Positions 1-11,979 are shown, counted from the stretch's first letter. The stretch: DNA of 64,000 nt from Lithospermum erythrorhizon (GCA_019722365.1 JADFUC010000294.1:248001-312000); one strand, 5' to 3'. Program-made: numbers and translations. The notes: generated by a model from the sequence alone, not told the origin.

Positions 1-649
1 GAAGAATGGAAAGGCGAACAAGTAAACACAATTGCTTGAGAACCAACGATTTACAAAAGGAGCTAGTAGTTATGATTTATACATGGATGACGTTGATATA
101 GATTAGTAAATATAAGGAAACAAGATCTCTGAATATAACTCCAATATTTCTATTTCTCATCAACTGATAAATATAGAAGTCCTAAAATTATGGGGAAAAA
201 ACTCGCAAATGCAGATTTTTTGTTCTTAAGGAATAGTAAAATGCCTACAGTCTGCCTTTCTAACCTCAATATCTGTATGCCCTTTCCATTTGTGCCATTT
301 TGATTTAGAAGTTTATCTGTTGAATCCAAATAGAGGGCCAATAGGATTATACTCAGGCATATAAATGTATCCTCAGAAAGTTCTAATTATTTTAGTGAAA
401 GATGTGCAGAGTTAGGAATATTAATTGTACATTAGATGTTTCTTTACACGTACATTAACATAATGTTGGATTTGTATTATATAGGTTGTGGCATGGAATG
501 GATGCTACATAATAAAATTTAGCATCTAAAGGAAACTTGAAAAAATAAATCTGCACGCTCTCTCTTTGATGGTCTCAGTTTTCAATAGAACTTGCATAGT
601 TGCATCACACAACAGCTTCAAGAATAAATTATTACGTTTTCCTCTCTAG
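1..649. other. Left-edge flank of NDX, upstream intron or 5' region
   Basis: No coding exon can be supported here. The stretch is AT-rich and ends in a pyrimidine tract and AG (648-649) that is the acceptor of the first clear NDX exon. Bases 1-21 followed by gtaaac could be the end of an upstream exon, since a short ATG-initiated stretch starts at position 6, but 15 bases are too few to judge. NDX proteins normally have more N-terminal residues than are visible from 650 onward, so at least part of the N-terminus must lie in this stretch or outside the window. Confidence 0.5.
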
Positions 650-3600
650 GCCCTTGATTTAATGTCATCAGTAAGATTACTTCAAGGACTTGGCTCAGAG
701 GATCTTGACAGCCTTTTACGGGAGTGTGGGAACATTGCCTCGCTTACTGCTAGTAATGGAATGCTTGTAAAGGTATGTCTATTGCCAGAGATGTCGATTT
801 GGTCACAGCATATTTCTCGTTCGATTGTTTGTTCAATTTTGATTTGGTTAATGCAGCTTCATTTTTACAGATTGATACAGAAAAGTTGGCAAGAAATCTT
901 GCATTGCACATTAGCGCAGTGAGCTTAGCATGGAAAAGAGAGAAATATTCGTTTGAATATTTGCTGTCTGCAGTTCGATTACTGAACTCATTATACGATT
1001 TGGCATCAAAGCAACCGGCTATTAAGCAGGTAAGAAAAGTTTGAAGCAGCACCTCATTTAGTATTCGGCAGGGACGAAATTATCACATATCTAATGAATA
1101 GTAAGCGAATTATCCGTGGAAATCATTACAGTGCTTACCAATGAGTTTTTTACTTTAGGTCGTTGCAGGTATTTATCCCATAGAATGACTCACTACTCTT
1201 CCTTTATGATTATTTGTTTCAGATTCTGCTTGATGATGTGAAGGTAGCAGAGGAATTAATAGACCTGGCATTTTACTTGATCGTCATTCTTTGTTCTTCA
1301 TTCTCACAGGTTTTGTTTGTTCCTACTACGTTAGGTCTTTATTCATTCTGTTGATTATTCTGAGGTTTAGATTTTATGTAGGAAAAGGGAGGTCTAGTCG
1401 ATTTCGCTCTTTTGCATTCAACAATGGTTGCTTGTACTCTATATTTATTAAGGGCATGTGTCTCTTCCCAATGGAAAGAGCTTTCTCAAGTTTTGCTTGC
1501 CTACTACAAGGTAAAAATTATCTCAGTATAGTTTCAGAATCTTAATATGGTTGCTTAAAAGTGGAATGATCTCATAGAATGAATTGACTAGATCATGTTT
1601 GTTTATTTTTTAAGTTCTTGGCACCATACTATACATAATTATTATTCTGGCAGGTTGATGTATTTATGGATGCAGCTTTTGCTGCTGTTCGTCTTGATAT
1701 CAAGTTTCTCGGGGCTAAGATTTCATCTGTAGGTGCTTGTTCTCATGTTGTCTCAATTGCTAAGAACGAGGAAATGTTGAATTACCTTTGCCAGCAGTGT
1801 GAGGCTTCTATGCAGTTTCTTCAGTCATTATGTCAGCAAAAGGCATTTCAAGAGCGCCTTGTGAAGAACAAGGTATCTAGATATATTTAAATGAAGTATT
1901 GTATGAATAGGTGCAAATGCTTAATACAATTGAATTATCTTCCGTTTCACGAAAGCACTAAGATCAAGTGGAAATAAATTTCATATTTGTGTTGTACATG
2001 GCTAATTGGCTTGTGTCTGATGAGGTATATTTGATTTTGCTACTGCAGGAGTTGTGTAGCAAAGGTGGCGTTATTTTGCTTGCTCAAGCTATCATGAGCT
2101 TACAAATATTACCATGCCTCGAAAACTTATGTTCCTTGGTGGCTGGCGTGTCTAGGTTGAAGTCGAAAATGCTATCTATTGTAAGTGTATGTGGTAGTAG
2201 TTCCTTATTGAAATTTGTGGCAGATAAAATGTTGTCAAATTTTTAAAGATTTTACATTTTTAGGCATCTTTTAAAATGAGACGCGCTTCTTTTCTACAGC
2301 TGCTGCATCTGTGTGAAGCAGAAAGTGTGTCGTACCTTGATGAGGTTGCTGGAACTCCTAAGAGCATGGAGTTAATGAAGTTTATAGCACTAGAGGTTGG
2401 TTGTAAGATAATATTACAATGTGTGTTATAATTTTTGATAATTTAAATTGCAGAATGAGGCTCTAGATTCTCTTGAAGTGTGCTATGGTTCTTATGACCG
2501 TACATTTTTTTTTCTTCATTGTTTTGTATTTTGTACTTTTGTGGTTGGCTGTAGGGGCTATATATTGAGACTTGACTATATTGTGGTAAACTAATTTCCT
2601 CAAGAGGGCAAGACTTAGTTATATGGGAGATTTCCTCTACACAGCTCTGAAATGTAAATAAAAAATATGCTTTTAATTGATTTTATAATTCGTATTAATT
2701 TTTATAATCATTATTCCCTCCTCCAGACTTTGTTCGGCATGTTCCTCTTTTTGGAAAGAACACTTACAAGAATAATATGTCTGTTTAACTTTTAAATGCT
2801 GGTACTTGGAGTAACTAGAAAAAGAAACTTACACGGGATGCAGACCATTCAACTTTTACATGCTTCCATTGTTAAGAATCAATAAATTATCGTTGTAGAT
2901 TACACATTAAGATAATGTGCACTCCAGACGTCGGCTACCTGCCTTCAATGTGTGTACTCTTGTTCAACCGATGGTTATGTTCTGTGATACCGGCTTTACC
3001 TTTTGAGCAGTTATGATACTGAAGTTGATTTACTTTGTGAGAGAAATCTTCTGTCAACTGATTGGTGGTGTTGTAATTGTTGTTGTAGGTTCTAGCATTA
3101 CTGAGGAGAATGTTTAGTAGAGATTTCAAACAAACCAGAGCTTGCTCTCAGAAAATCTATCCTACAGGGCAATTGGAACTTAATGCTATGCGGCTGGCTG
3201 ATATCTTCTCTGATGATTCGAATTTTAGAACCTTCATTACAATACATTTTGTAATTATTCTGGATACCCTTGTACATTATGTTAGGTTAATTTAATCTTA
3301 AGTTAAGATTAGTATAATCAAGTATCACCCAAATGACAAGAACAAGTTCTTTCACTTTCCCGATTCTGATTTATTTCCTATTTCTATATCTTGTTGCTAA
3401 CAGACCATTTGATCAATTAACTTTTGACTGACTGTGATACGTTCCTGCAGACTGAACTGTGGACGGATATTTTTTTGCTCCCTCATGGAGAATTCCTGTC
3501 CAGTTGGTGTTCCTCTGACCTCTCGGTTTGGGAAGAAGAGGCTATTGTAGCATATGATCCATTCGCAGCAGCTGGATGGGTTTTGACTTCATGTTCATCC

Positions 3601-6058
3601 ACAATTCCAGGAAAACCGTTGAATTCAGAATCTGTTGTTTCATCCAGACTGTCACAGGCATCCTATGCACATGAGAGAACAGCTCTCTTGGTCAAAGCAA
3701 TAGCAAATCTCCATTGTTTTGTTCCTGACATATGTAAAGGTAAAGCTAATTATTTTTTGCTTTACAATTGAACTTTCTTAACCAGATCCTTTTCTCTTTT
3801 GTGAATAATGTTTTTACACTATATGTGCATCTTGGATCAATTCGGAAACAGTCCCCCTGTTATCACAGGGAATCTGACCCCCTCACCGCACTTGGGCGAG
3901 AGCCTTTTTTTAGAGGCACTGGTGCATGTTGTTCTTGCTGCTGTTCTTGTGGTTGTGAATGCTGTCTTTTTGTCTTTCCAGAGGAGAAGGATCTCTTCCT
4001 TGCTAAATTTCTCCAGTGCTTGCAAAGAGAAATTATCGGGTTATCAGATGGGGACTCGTCCACATCAAATGCCGAAAAGGCTGCTATTGTTCGCAAGAAC
4101 TTAGGTGAACTAAATTATCATTTACTAAGGGTTGCCAACATCCATGAGAATTCTAATGATATTATTCCACATTTAGGTTCTTTGTTGGGTCATGCAGAGT
4201 CCCTAATTCCCGGTTTCTTAAATGAAGAAGATGTCCAGCTCTTCAGGTAATACCTGAATTCAATGATGTCTCGACTATTTTGTTTTTGCATAGAGCTATG
4301 TTTTCACAGGTTAAGAATTAGTTATTAATCTCATATTAACTGGAGCCAGATTCAAATTCCTTGAGTTGGAAAAGGTGCTTTAAATATTAAATGGATGGTA
4401 TAGTTGCTCATTGTTTTGCATATATGATACATTGACGTACCTAATACACTCGAAGAGGCTCCGCTTCATGAGAGTGTGTGTGTGGGGGGTGGGGGAGGAG
4501 GGGGGAATTCCGGGTAGCATGCATGCATGATAATGTATTTGAAATATATCATAAATTTACTAGTTCATTTCCGTTTACCCCTTGTTTTTCAACGTAACAT
4601 TTTGTAAACTCTGTCCTACTTGGCAACAAACCTGTGCATTAGAGTACTGTAATGAAACCATATTTTATCATTTGGGCACAAGACCTTGAAGCTATATTTT
4701 CTCATTTTAAGATATTTTAGCTTTATTCCTTTTTTAATCATCTAATTGGTTTATAGCTCGTGTAGATTATTAAATGCTCTCTTTTTATGCATTGTAGGGT
4801 GTTCATCAGTCAGCTCGAGTTGCATATTACTCCTGCCCAAGGTGGAAACCATCAAGTGAAGGTACATATTATCGTCCCTCTGCATTTATTCATCAGAATT
4901 ATTGGACAATGTTTTAGGGAAGGAGGGAGTAAATAGGAACATGCTAGATCGAGTTGAATCTTCTTTTTTGTCTTTCGTACTTATTGTATCTTGAACTTTC
5001 GTATTTAGGGGTCTACATTTTACTTATTTTTTGGTATCCTTTTGCTTTAGGATGCTCAAATTACAGAAGGATTGTCATCAGCTCTTTTAAGAGATGTGGA
5101 TCCTATTTTTAATAATGGGAATGGGAAAATGGAGTGTACCTTGGGGAATTATTCTCTCCCAGAAGGAATACAGTTCACTATTAAGAATGACAACATTGGT
5201 CAATCTAAAGACTTTGTCAGGCAAGATATGTGCAACTATAAGAGTGCAGCTAGTTGTTCTGCGAAAGCTGAGGCTGACACTCAAAATGTTGAAGCAAGTG
5301 GATATTCAAGTTCTACAAAAGAAAAAAAGCTGGCTAATCTGAATTATGATGTGTATAGTAAAGAAGGGGGAGTCATGGAAGGCCAAAAGCCAGAGAAGGG
5401 TGAAGCCATGAAGCAGGAAGAAAGGCAGCATAGAAAACGTAAACGAACCTTAATGAATGAACAACAAATAGCTCTTGTTGAGAAGGCAATCTTGGATGAA
5501 CCACGCCTGCATCGAAATGAATCTTCTTTGCAGTTATGGGCGGAAAGATTGAGTGCCCATGTAAGTCCGATTGCGTGGTTGTACATTATTTAGTTTATTA
5601 TATGTTGCATACATTCTTTTAAAAAATGCTTATTGTTGTTCTTCAGGGTTCTGAGGTTACAATTTCCCAGCTGAAAAATTGGTGAGAAATCTGGTGTTAT
5701 ATTTCGATTAATCATTTGGTAGTCATATAGATACTAATTCTGGTGATATATATTGATCATCACTTCTCAATTTGCACACGCCAATTCTCTAACTTCTTAA
5801 TCTTCTGCTATGTTTGTGAACAGGTTAAATAATAGGAAAGCGAGGCTTGCACGCGCCGCTAAGGATGCTCGAGTATCGTCTAATGGTGATTACCCTGGCA
5901 AACATGAGGGGGAGTCCAGTGCACCTCCATATGAGAAATCTATCAGCCCGCTTGATGATCCTGGTGTACATGGAAACAGTGAAAGTGGAGCTGGTGTCAT
6001 AATAAGAGCTCTTACCACTGAAACCTCAGAAATACTAAAAGTTTCGTTTTCGAAATGA
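650..6058 (+). CDS. NDX: NODULIN HOMEOBOX (NDX) protein, 5' partial, C-terminus truncated
   Basis: Nuclear plant-specific homeodomain protein. In Arabidopsis, NDX binds DNA and stabilises an R-loop at FLC, and it acts in ABA responses and heterochromatin. Exons placed by GT-AG and continuous frame: 650-772, 871-1029, 1223-1309, 1382-1510, 1654-1872, 2049-2180, 2300-2395, 3089-3250, 3451-3739, 3982-4246, 4798-4861, 5051-5560, 5647-5681, 5824-6058. Together these give 834 residues with no internal stop. Family landmarks include ILLDDVKVAEELIDL, LNAMRLADIFSDDSNFR and FAAAGWV. A basic segment (RKRKRTLMNEQQIALVEKA) opens the atypical homeodomain, and its recognition helix reads LKNWLNNRKARLARAAKDAR across exons 13-14. 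After the acidic linker the frame ends in a short tail (stop 6056-6058). The conserved C-terminal domain of NDX (usually about 100 more residues) is not seen downstream. This is either a truncated but expressed gene or a pseudogene in the making. Confidence 0.88.
3835..3960 (+). repeat. SINE 3'-end fragment in NDX intron 9
   Basis: The segment reads like the 3' part of the SINE widespread in Solanales. It has a GGATCAATTCGGAAACAG-type block, a C-rich middle with a short CTTGGGCGAGAG segment, then an ACTGGTGCATGTTGTTC-type end followed by degenerate TTG/TTC repeats. A second, diverged copy lies at 28655-28790. It ends about 20 bases before the exon 10 acceptor (AG 3980-3981), so the element abuts the polypyrimidine tract used for splicing. 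Family assignment is from memory of the consensus and is moderately sure. Confidence 0.6.
4484..4505 (+). other. G-run tract, possible G-quadruplex, NDX intron 10
   Basis: Four guanine runs (G6, G5, G2, G6) separated by single bases follow a short GT repeat (4475-4483). They lie on the coding strand in the intron between the exons ending at 4246 and starting at 4798, so both the DNA and the pre-mRNA could fold into a quadruplex. No function can be assigned from sequence alone. Confidence 0.5.
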
Positions 6059-6614
6059 TAAAAATAAATATTTCGAATCACATAAAACATTTAAGAAACA
6101 ATGTATAATCTTAAAAACTTAAGATAAGTTATACTACCTCCTTTTTTTTAGTTGTCATTATAATTGTTTCAATCTTTTTTCCTTTTTTTGGATATCAAGC
6201 GGACCTCTCTAGAAGTTAATTTTAATGTATTCAATTTCCATTTTTAGTCATTTTAAGCATCAATTAAGCAAAAAATAGTTAAAAAGTATATTTAAAATAT
6301 AAAATGATAATTAATTGAAGAGTAATGATATGTATTGAAAATGTAGAATGATAGTACAATAGCATCTGCAGAAGAGATGATTCAATATATAGTTGATTAT
6401 AAATGTCTGTATTCATATAGTAGAGCTTAGTTAGTGAGATAAGGTATGGTTTGGTTTAACATAAAATCAAATTTCAATAGCCAGAAAAACCTCTAAAACC
6501 CACATGAACACCAGATGTATTTCACAGTATTTGAACTTTAATCAACATAATTATAGAAATGGAAGCACATTTGCAAGAAAGAGTCTGAAGATTACACTAC
6601 ATTTACTGGTATTG
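6059..6614. other. Spacer between convergent NDX and VAPYRIN-like genes
   Basis: AT-rich spacer of about 550 bases holding the 3' ends of two convergent genes. A block at 6134-6175 (TACTACCTCC followed by a T-run and AGTTGTCATTATA) resembles one terminus of a Stowaway-type MITE. No matching inverted end is visible, so it may be a truncated copy. I looked for the missing NDX C-terminal exon in all plus-strand frames here and saw nothing resembling it. Confidence 0.6.
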
Positions 6615-8033
6615 CTAATACCTTTCTTGAGTTAAAGGCTTTACAACTGAAGAAGCATGATTTTTAAAACAGTTCCAATCCCTTGAATTCTTCCTTTCAA
6701 GACTCTTCATATTAGCTTTAGCTCCATGACTAATCAAATGCAATGAAACCTGAGAATGCCCTGCCTCGGTTGCAAGATAAAAAGGTGTATGCCCTTCATC
6801 ATCAACAGTATCAACAACAGCTCCATGCCTAATCAAAAGCTTTACACATTCAATATGACCTTTAAATACTGCTCTATGCAAAGGAGTCCATCCATTTTGA
6901 TCTTTGGCATTCACATTCCCACACTTCGTAAGCAGCTCTTCGCTGGAATACACGCATCCACCTACCCTGGCTGCTCTATGCAGCAAGTCCTCCAAATGTA
7001 GCATATCATACAAATGATCATGACCCCTTTCTGCTGCTAGTGCATAAGCAGTCTTGCCTTCTTTCGTTACCGTGTTTTTGGAGAAAATCGAGTGATCCAA
7101 TAATACTTTCACTACTTTTAGATGCCCTTCTTGAGCAGAAAAATGAAGGGGAGTCCACCCTTTTGTATCTGCAATATCAGGGTCACTTCCTACTGAAATT
7201 AGAAACCGAACAACTTCAACATGCCCATGAATCGATGCAACATGAAGCGCGGTTTGACCTTTCGAATCAACTGAATTCACATCAATATCATCATATCCTA
7301 AGCACAAAACTTCCAACATCTCCACACAATCCATGGCCGTGGCTACATGTAAAAACCAATCAAATTTTCTGTTCATTACAAAACCTGACTCAATCAGCAC
7401 CTGGACAACCTTAACATTTCCAAATTCGACTCCTATCGACATTGCAGATTGCCCCTCAGAATCCCTGCTATTTACATCAGCACCAGCATCAATCAAAGAT
7501 GATACAAAAAGTGGATTCCCCATCTTGGCAGCTTGTTTTAGCAAATAATTCAACTGATATTCATCACATCCGGAAATAGCCTTAGGCAGCAAAAGGGTAA
7601 CTTCAAGAGTCTTGGGGGAGTATGAAATAAGATATTCAACAACATGAGGACCAACAAAAAATATAGATATCATTGCATCTTTGAATATATGTCGACCTGG
7701 TTTCGAAAACAAACGTCTGAGATCATCCTGATGAGCTTTTCCTGTTGGAAGCATAGATGTTCTGACCATGATGGTGTCCATACGTGCAGCCTGAGGGGGT
7801 ATATTATTTGAACATGTTTGTGAGAATGAAAGAGTGTATGATGAGGTTGCAAGAGGGGGGATTATAGATAATGGTTTGGAGATTGAAAATATTGAAGGAT
7901 TTGTTGTTGTGAGTGATATTGCAACAGACATAGTATGCATCAAATTGGTTAACTTGAAGGTTGATGAACATTTTTTGCCTCTGATGAATTGTAAGTGAAG
8001 TTCTTGAACATCTGTTTTCACTAATCTATCCAT
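6615..8033 (-). CDS. VAPYRIN-like protein (MSP/VAP domain plus ankyrin repeats)
   Basis: Single uninterrupted ORF of 472 residues. The ATG at 8031-8033 is preferred because it gives the MDRLV N-terminus typical of vapyrins, while the frame upstream of it opens only with a non-ATG codon. Residues about 5-130 form a major sperm protein (VAP) domain, with the family-type segments SIIPPLATSSYTLSF and ISIFFVGPHVVEYLI. From about 150 to 445 there are roughly eight ankyrin repeats, with hallmarks GQTALHVASIHGHVEVV, GWTPLHFSAQEGHLKVV, GWTPLHRAVFKGHIECV and GHTPFYLATEAGH. In Medicago and petunia, VAPYRIN associates with small mobile compartments and the exocyst and is needed for intracellular accommodation of arbuscular mycorrhizal fungi and rhizobia. 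This gene looks like a paralogue (VPY-like) rather than VPY itself, so its role may differ. It is transcribed towards NDX, with 3' ends about 560 bases apart. I see no frame damage. Confidence 0.85.
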   Translation of the reverse strand: MDRLVKTDVQELHLQFIRGKKCSSTFKLTNLMHTMSVAISLTTTNPSIFSISKPLSIIPPLATSSYTLSFSQTCSNNIPPQAARMDTIMVRTSMLPTGKAHQDDLRRLFSKPGRHIFKDAMISIFFVGPHVVEYLISYSPKTLEVTLLLPKAISGCDEYQLNYLLKQAAKMGNPLFVSSLIDAGADVNSRDSEGQSAMSIGVEFGNVKVVQVLIESGFVMNRKFDWFLHVATAMDCVEMLEVLCLGYDDIDVNSVDSKGQTALHVASIHGHVEVVRFLISVGSDPDIADTKGWTPLHFSAQEGHLKVVKVLLDHSIFSKNTVTKEGKTAYALAAERGHDHLYDMLHLEDLLHRAARVGGCVYSSEELLTKCGNVNAKDQNGWTPLHRAVFKGHIECVKLLIRHGAVVDTVDDEGHTPFYLATEAGHSQVSLHLISHGAKANMKSLERKNSRDWNCFKNHASSVVKPLTQERY

Positions 8034-8741
8034 GTTTTTTGACACAGAATAATCTTTGAGTTTGGTTTGCTTTGGTCCTGAGAGGGAAGAAACAGAACAA
8101 GCTCAATGAAGAATCTTGATATTGATAGGAGATCAAGTCGTTAGTCTTCGGTTGGTAGACATGAAAGTATCTTTTCCGGATCGCTTTTATCGTTATCTTT
8201 GATTGATTATGCATCTGTAGATATTGTAGTTATAATGTAACCAACTAATATATGACGTATAATTTTGTAAATAGTGAAACATGAAATGGGCACATTCAGT
8301 GATTGTTAAGAGTCGATGAGATTTTAGACCAAACATATTTCCACGTCAAAAGTATTCACGACTCACGTTCGTATATGACATGTGGCTATCTGGCGCGTAT
8401 CATTTATTGTCCTTAACCAATATGATTACCGATAACCGATACTTACGATATGGCGTCCACAATGGTTTTGAAAACGCTAGACACATGAACTATTAACGTA
8501 CTATGATGGAGTCCGCATTGGTTGATTAAGGCATCTTCGCTCCGTTTTTTATTTGGCCGTTAGCGCAAATTTTTGTTTGAAATATTTGTCGTTTCTAGCA
8601 TAGCAAATTGTACTTTTTTGACTATTTTTTCATGGAATTATCAACCAACGATGATATAGTTTTTAAATAAGTTGTGGGTATACATTTTCAATTATTTTTT
8701 ACTTCTTTCTTTTCACTTGCTTAAACTACAAATGCGTCGTT

Positions 8742-8756
8742 ACACGTGGAACACGT
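8742..8756. promoter_or_regulatory. Double ACGT element (G-box/ABRE-like)
   Basis: ACACGTGG is followed two bases later by ACACGT, about 0.7 kb upstream of the VAPYRIN-like start codon. Paired ACGT cores are typical binding sites for bZIP and bHLH factors and for ABA-responsive promoters. The palindromic core works in either orientation. Whether it regulates this gene is inference. Confidence 0.3.
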
Positions 8757-9284
8757 ATAATGAGAAAGCAATGTCGTTTATCAATTATAAAGTACTATAA
8801 TCTTAGTGTATATATGCTAATTGTTAATAAATATAGAAAAATTAAGTCATAATTTGAATGTGATTTTTCAATTACTTATATGTTGGATAACTCTGATTTA
8901 ATTCTAATATATTGAAACAAATCAAAATAGATGTTTCTATATTATTATTAGTATTTTTTACAAACAACAACAATTAGAAATGTAAAACCAAGCATGTTTA
9001 TCTTGCGTATTCGAACATCTGAGAATATTTAAGAAATCTTTTTACATACTAGAATTTAGCCAGTATATCTAGTTTTTGCACTAGCATTATCCTGAAGTAT
9101 CTCGTTATTTCGGGTTTATCTTTGTATTACAAATAGTAATTATTATAAACATCTTTATAGCTAAGTCAAAAATGAAACTTCAATAAAATTAATTGTATAA
9201 TAGTTATTCCTTTTGTTCTGATAGAAGAGGCAAAGTAAAATTTAGATTTGAAGTTCATATTGTTAGAAGTGTTTAATCTCATAT

Positions 9285-9402
9285 TTTCACTTTCGTGAAT
9301 AGTCTAGTGGTTGAGGCTTTCAGTATGACTTCAAAAGGTCACGGGTTAGATTAGGTATGAGGGGAGGCGGTGGGTGGGTTTTTTTTAATAAGAAAAAAAA
9401 AG
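9285..9402 (+). repeat. tRNA-derived SINE copy with Pol III A and B boxes
   Basis: A box TAGTCTAGTGG at 9300-9310 fits the TRGYNNARNNG consensus. A degenerate B box GGGTTAGATTA sits at 9343-9353, about 33 bases downstream, which is normal tRNA-like spacing. It is followed by a G-rich stretch and T-run/A-run tail (9361-9402). Related copies occur in reverse at about 63220-63290 (A box TAGCCTAGTGG, B box GGTTTGGGTCC) and 32608-32690 (B box GGTTTGAATCC). Confidence 0.55.
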
Positions 9403-11126
9403 TTATCATACTTATATTTGATGTATGCGAGATTTAGTGAGTTGGAGTTAGGCTATTTTCTTATACATGTATATTTCTTTAAAAAAAAATTGTAATCGAG
9501 GTTGAGAACTGACTTATGAGACTTTACATATTTTCTATGTTTTTGTTCTCGTATAATTAAAATCTTTGAACTATTGTTTTGCATATGATTGAAAGTGATA
9601 AATTTATTAATATTGCTTGATTTTATATTTGAGAATATTGGTTCAAAGAAGTATAATGTATGTAATGATAGGTTTGACAACTTCAAAATAATGACCATTT
9701 CTACATCCATTTTGTTTTTTAATGGTGGTTCTAATACATTAGTAATTTGTAATCAGTTAATTTATAATGAAATTGTTTTTATAATAGCGATTATTTTAAT
9801 ACGTATAATGCAACATGTAATTAATTCATTATAATGTGTAATACAATGATATGGTTTGTAATTTTTGAATTAATAACTTTTAACATCATAGTAATCATAA
9901 TAATAAAATTTAAATAATTAATTCTATTAGAAATGATAAATATGATCAAAGGTAAAAAATGAAAAGAAATAGTAATTTTACCTACACTTAGTATTATCAA
10001 TATAAATAGTTGGTTTTTAATTCGTGACAATGATCCTTAAAGTACATTATATGAATAGATGGTGAAAGAAATGTTAAGAGGTTATGGATAGTAGCTCAGT
10101 TTTGTCCATTTTGTAACTTAGTTGAATAGATTCTGAGAAAATGCAAAGAGCCAAAAATCATTAGTAATACATGTGGCCTTATACAACCAATTAATTGCTT
10201 ACTAAATAATTTCAATTCAATACAATTAATTATTTTTGAGAAAAAAGTTACAACTCTTGGATGGAGTTATATATGACTCATTATTATTTGGAGTTACTAA
10301 TAATGTTTAATTTATTATTTGGAGTTACATATGAATTCAATACATTATACTAATAATGTTCAATTCATTATACATTATACTAATTAATACAATTGTGATA
10401 ATAAAGATAATAATAAGATAAAAATAATTAATTTTAATTGGAAATATTTTTTAGTTTGAAGGAAAATATGTTAATAAAAATGAAAGAAAAAGATAGTTGA
10501 TTTTATCTAAACTTTTAGAGACATATAAATGTATATTTTTAATCCATAAGTTAAATGTTGATATTTTTTATTCAAGTTTTATTATTTGTTGTAACATAAA
10601 GTGTAGCATTATACCATTTAATTTATTATGTTACGATAATTTTATAGCATATTATTGTATTATTCTTGATGTTTACTTGATGATATAATACCGCAGTACA
10701 TAATAATATATTATAGATATTAGAATACACTTAAAAACTCTTTGTATTTTTTATTAACCATAAAATAAATTATAATTATTAAATATAAAGCAATTTTTAA
10801 AAATTTCATATTAAATTATTATTATTTATAAATTAATGTTCCCAGTATTTGAAGAATATTTGGGGAAAATGATATGAATTCGAAAATGGAAGAAGCTTGG
10901 CTATTCGCATTTAGAAGGTATATAGATATAAAATTCAATCGTAATGCGATTAAAAAGCGACAAAAAAATGGAGCTTATTAGTAAGTCTTAAGTTTTATCA
11001 TCCATTTATAACCATAATTAATTTTCGCTAACATTGAAATACATGATCATTTCGCTAGCTCCCCACCGTTTTTACATTTTTTCCAATATTGTTCATAATA
11101 CTTAAATGTATACCAAACAAAGTCTT

Positions 11127-11192
11127 GGCCGAGTCTTTTGATTGATTATTTTGTCTTTTGGCCGAGTATTTTGATTGATTATTTTGTCTTTA
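11127..11192 (+). repeat. Two-copy 33-bp direct tandem repeat
   Basis: The unit starting GGCCGAGT is repeated back to back with one base difference (GGCCGAGTCTTTTG versus GGCCGAGTATTTTG), then ATTGATTATTTTGTCTTT in both. This is a recent local duplication in non-coding sequence. Confidence 0.85.
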
Positions 11193-11979
11193 TTGTTTAC
11201 TTGCATTTCGGGTATAAATAATATATAATATTACACCGAGTATAGTAATAGGTAAAATAATCATATAATTAATTAATCATTGTTTTTTTCCTCTACAAAT
11301 TTTTCCCTTTGTTCAGTAGTTGACATTTGGGAGCTGTAGATGGAGACCTTAAAGGACAAAATAATTACCAAATTCCGGTTTCTTGACTTGGTCAATGTTG
11401 TTTGGCTTCTAATAATATATAGATTCCACAACTTTTATGATCAATTATTGCATGTCTTATGTTATGATTAAAAGGAATTTATATTTGTTCAAATTTGTTA
11501 TAAAAACATTATAAGTTATAAGTTTCGTGTTATGAGTTAGAGGATTTTTTCCCCCCTATTTAGACATTAAACTTGCTTGGAACTGTAAATAGGAACATAT
11601 AGGAGTAGTAATATACAAATTTGACAAGACAGACCAAAAAAAAGCAAAAATAAATGAAGCTGAGAAAAAATAAAGAGATTAGCATCGTGTGAAAAGAAGG
11701 TCTTGCCCGTGGTAGGATAGACCTAAAACTCACAAACAGCCAAAGGCTATTTCTTTAAGTAGTTGTTGACCTAAAGAATGCCAAACTCAAGTGGGTTCTA
11801 CATAATTTAAAAACATTTTTGTAATTTAAACTATGAGTAATGCGGATGTGACTCAACAGTTGAATCCATTGTAAGATGGTGTTGAATAAAGAAAGGGGTT
11901 GAGTTAGATTAAATGGAAAGAGAAATATTACATTTGTTAGATGCTTTGGAAAGAAAGAGCGTATGGGGCGTGAGTTAAA

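Noticed and set aside
2453..2510. Possible extra NDX exon after an ATTGCAG acceptor
   Set aside because: The exon at 3089 joins in frame directly to 2395 and supplies the conserved residues. The candidate has no donor in frame and no family match.
7040..7414. Plus-strand 124-codon ORF
   Set aside because: It is an antisense shadow of the VAPYRIN-like ankyrin repeats.
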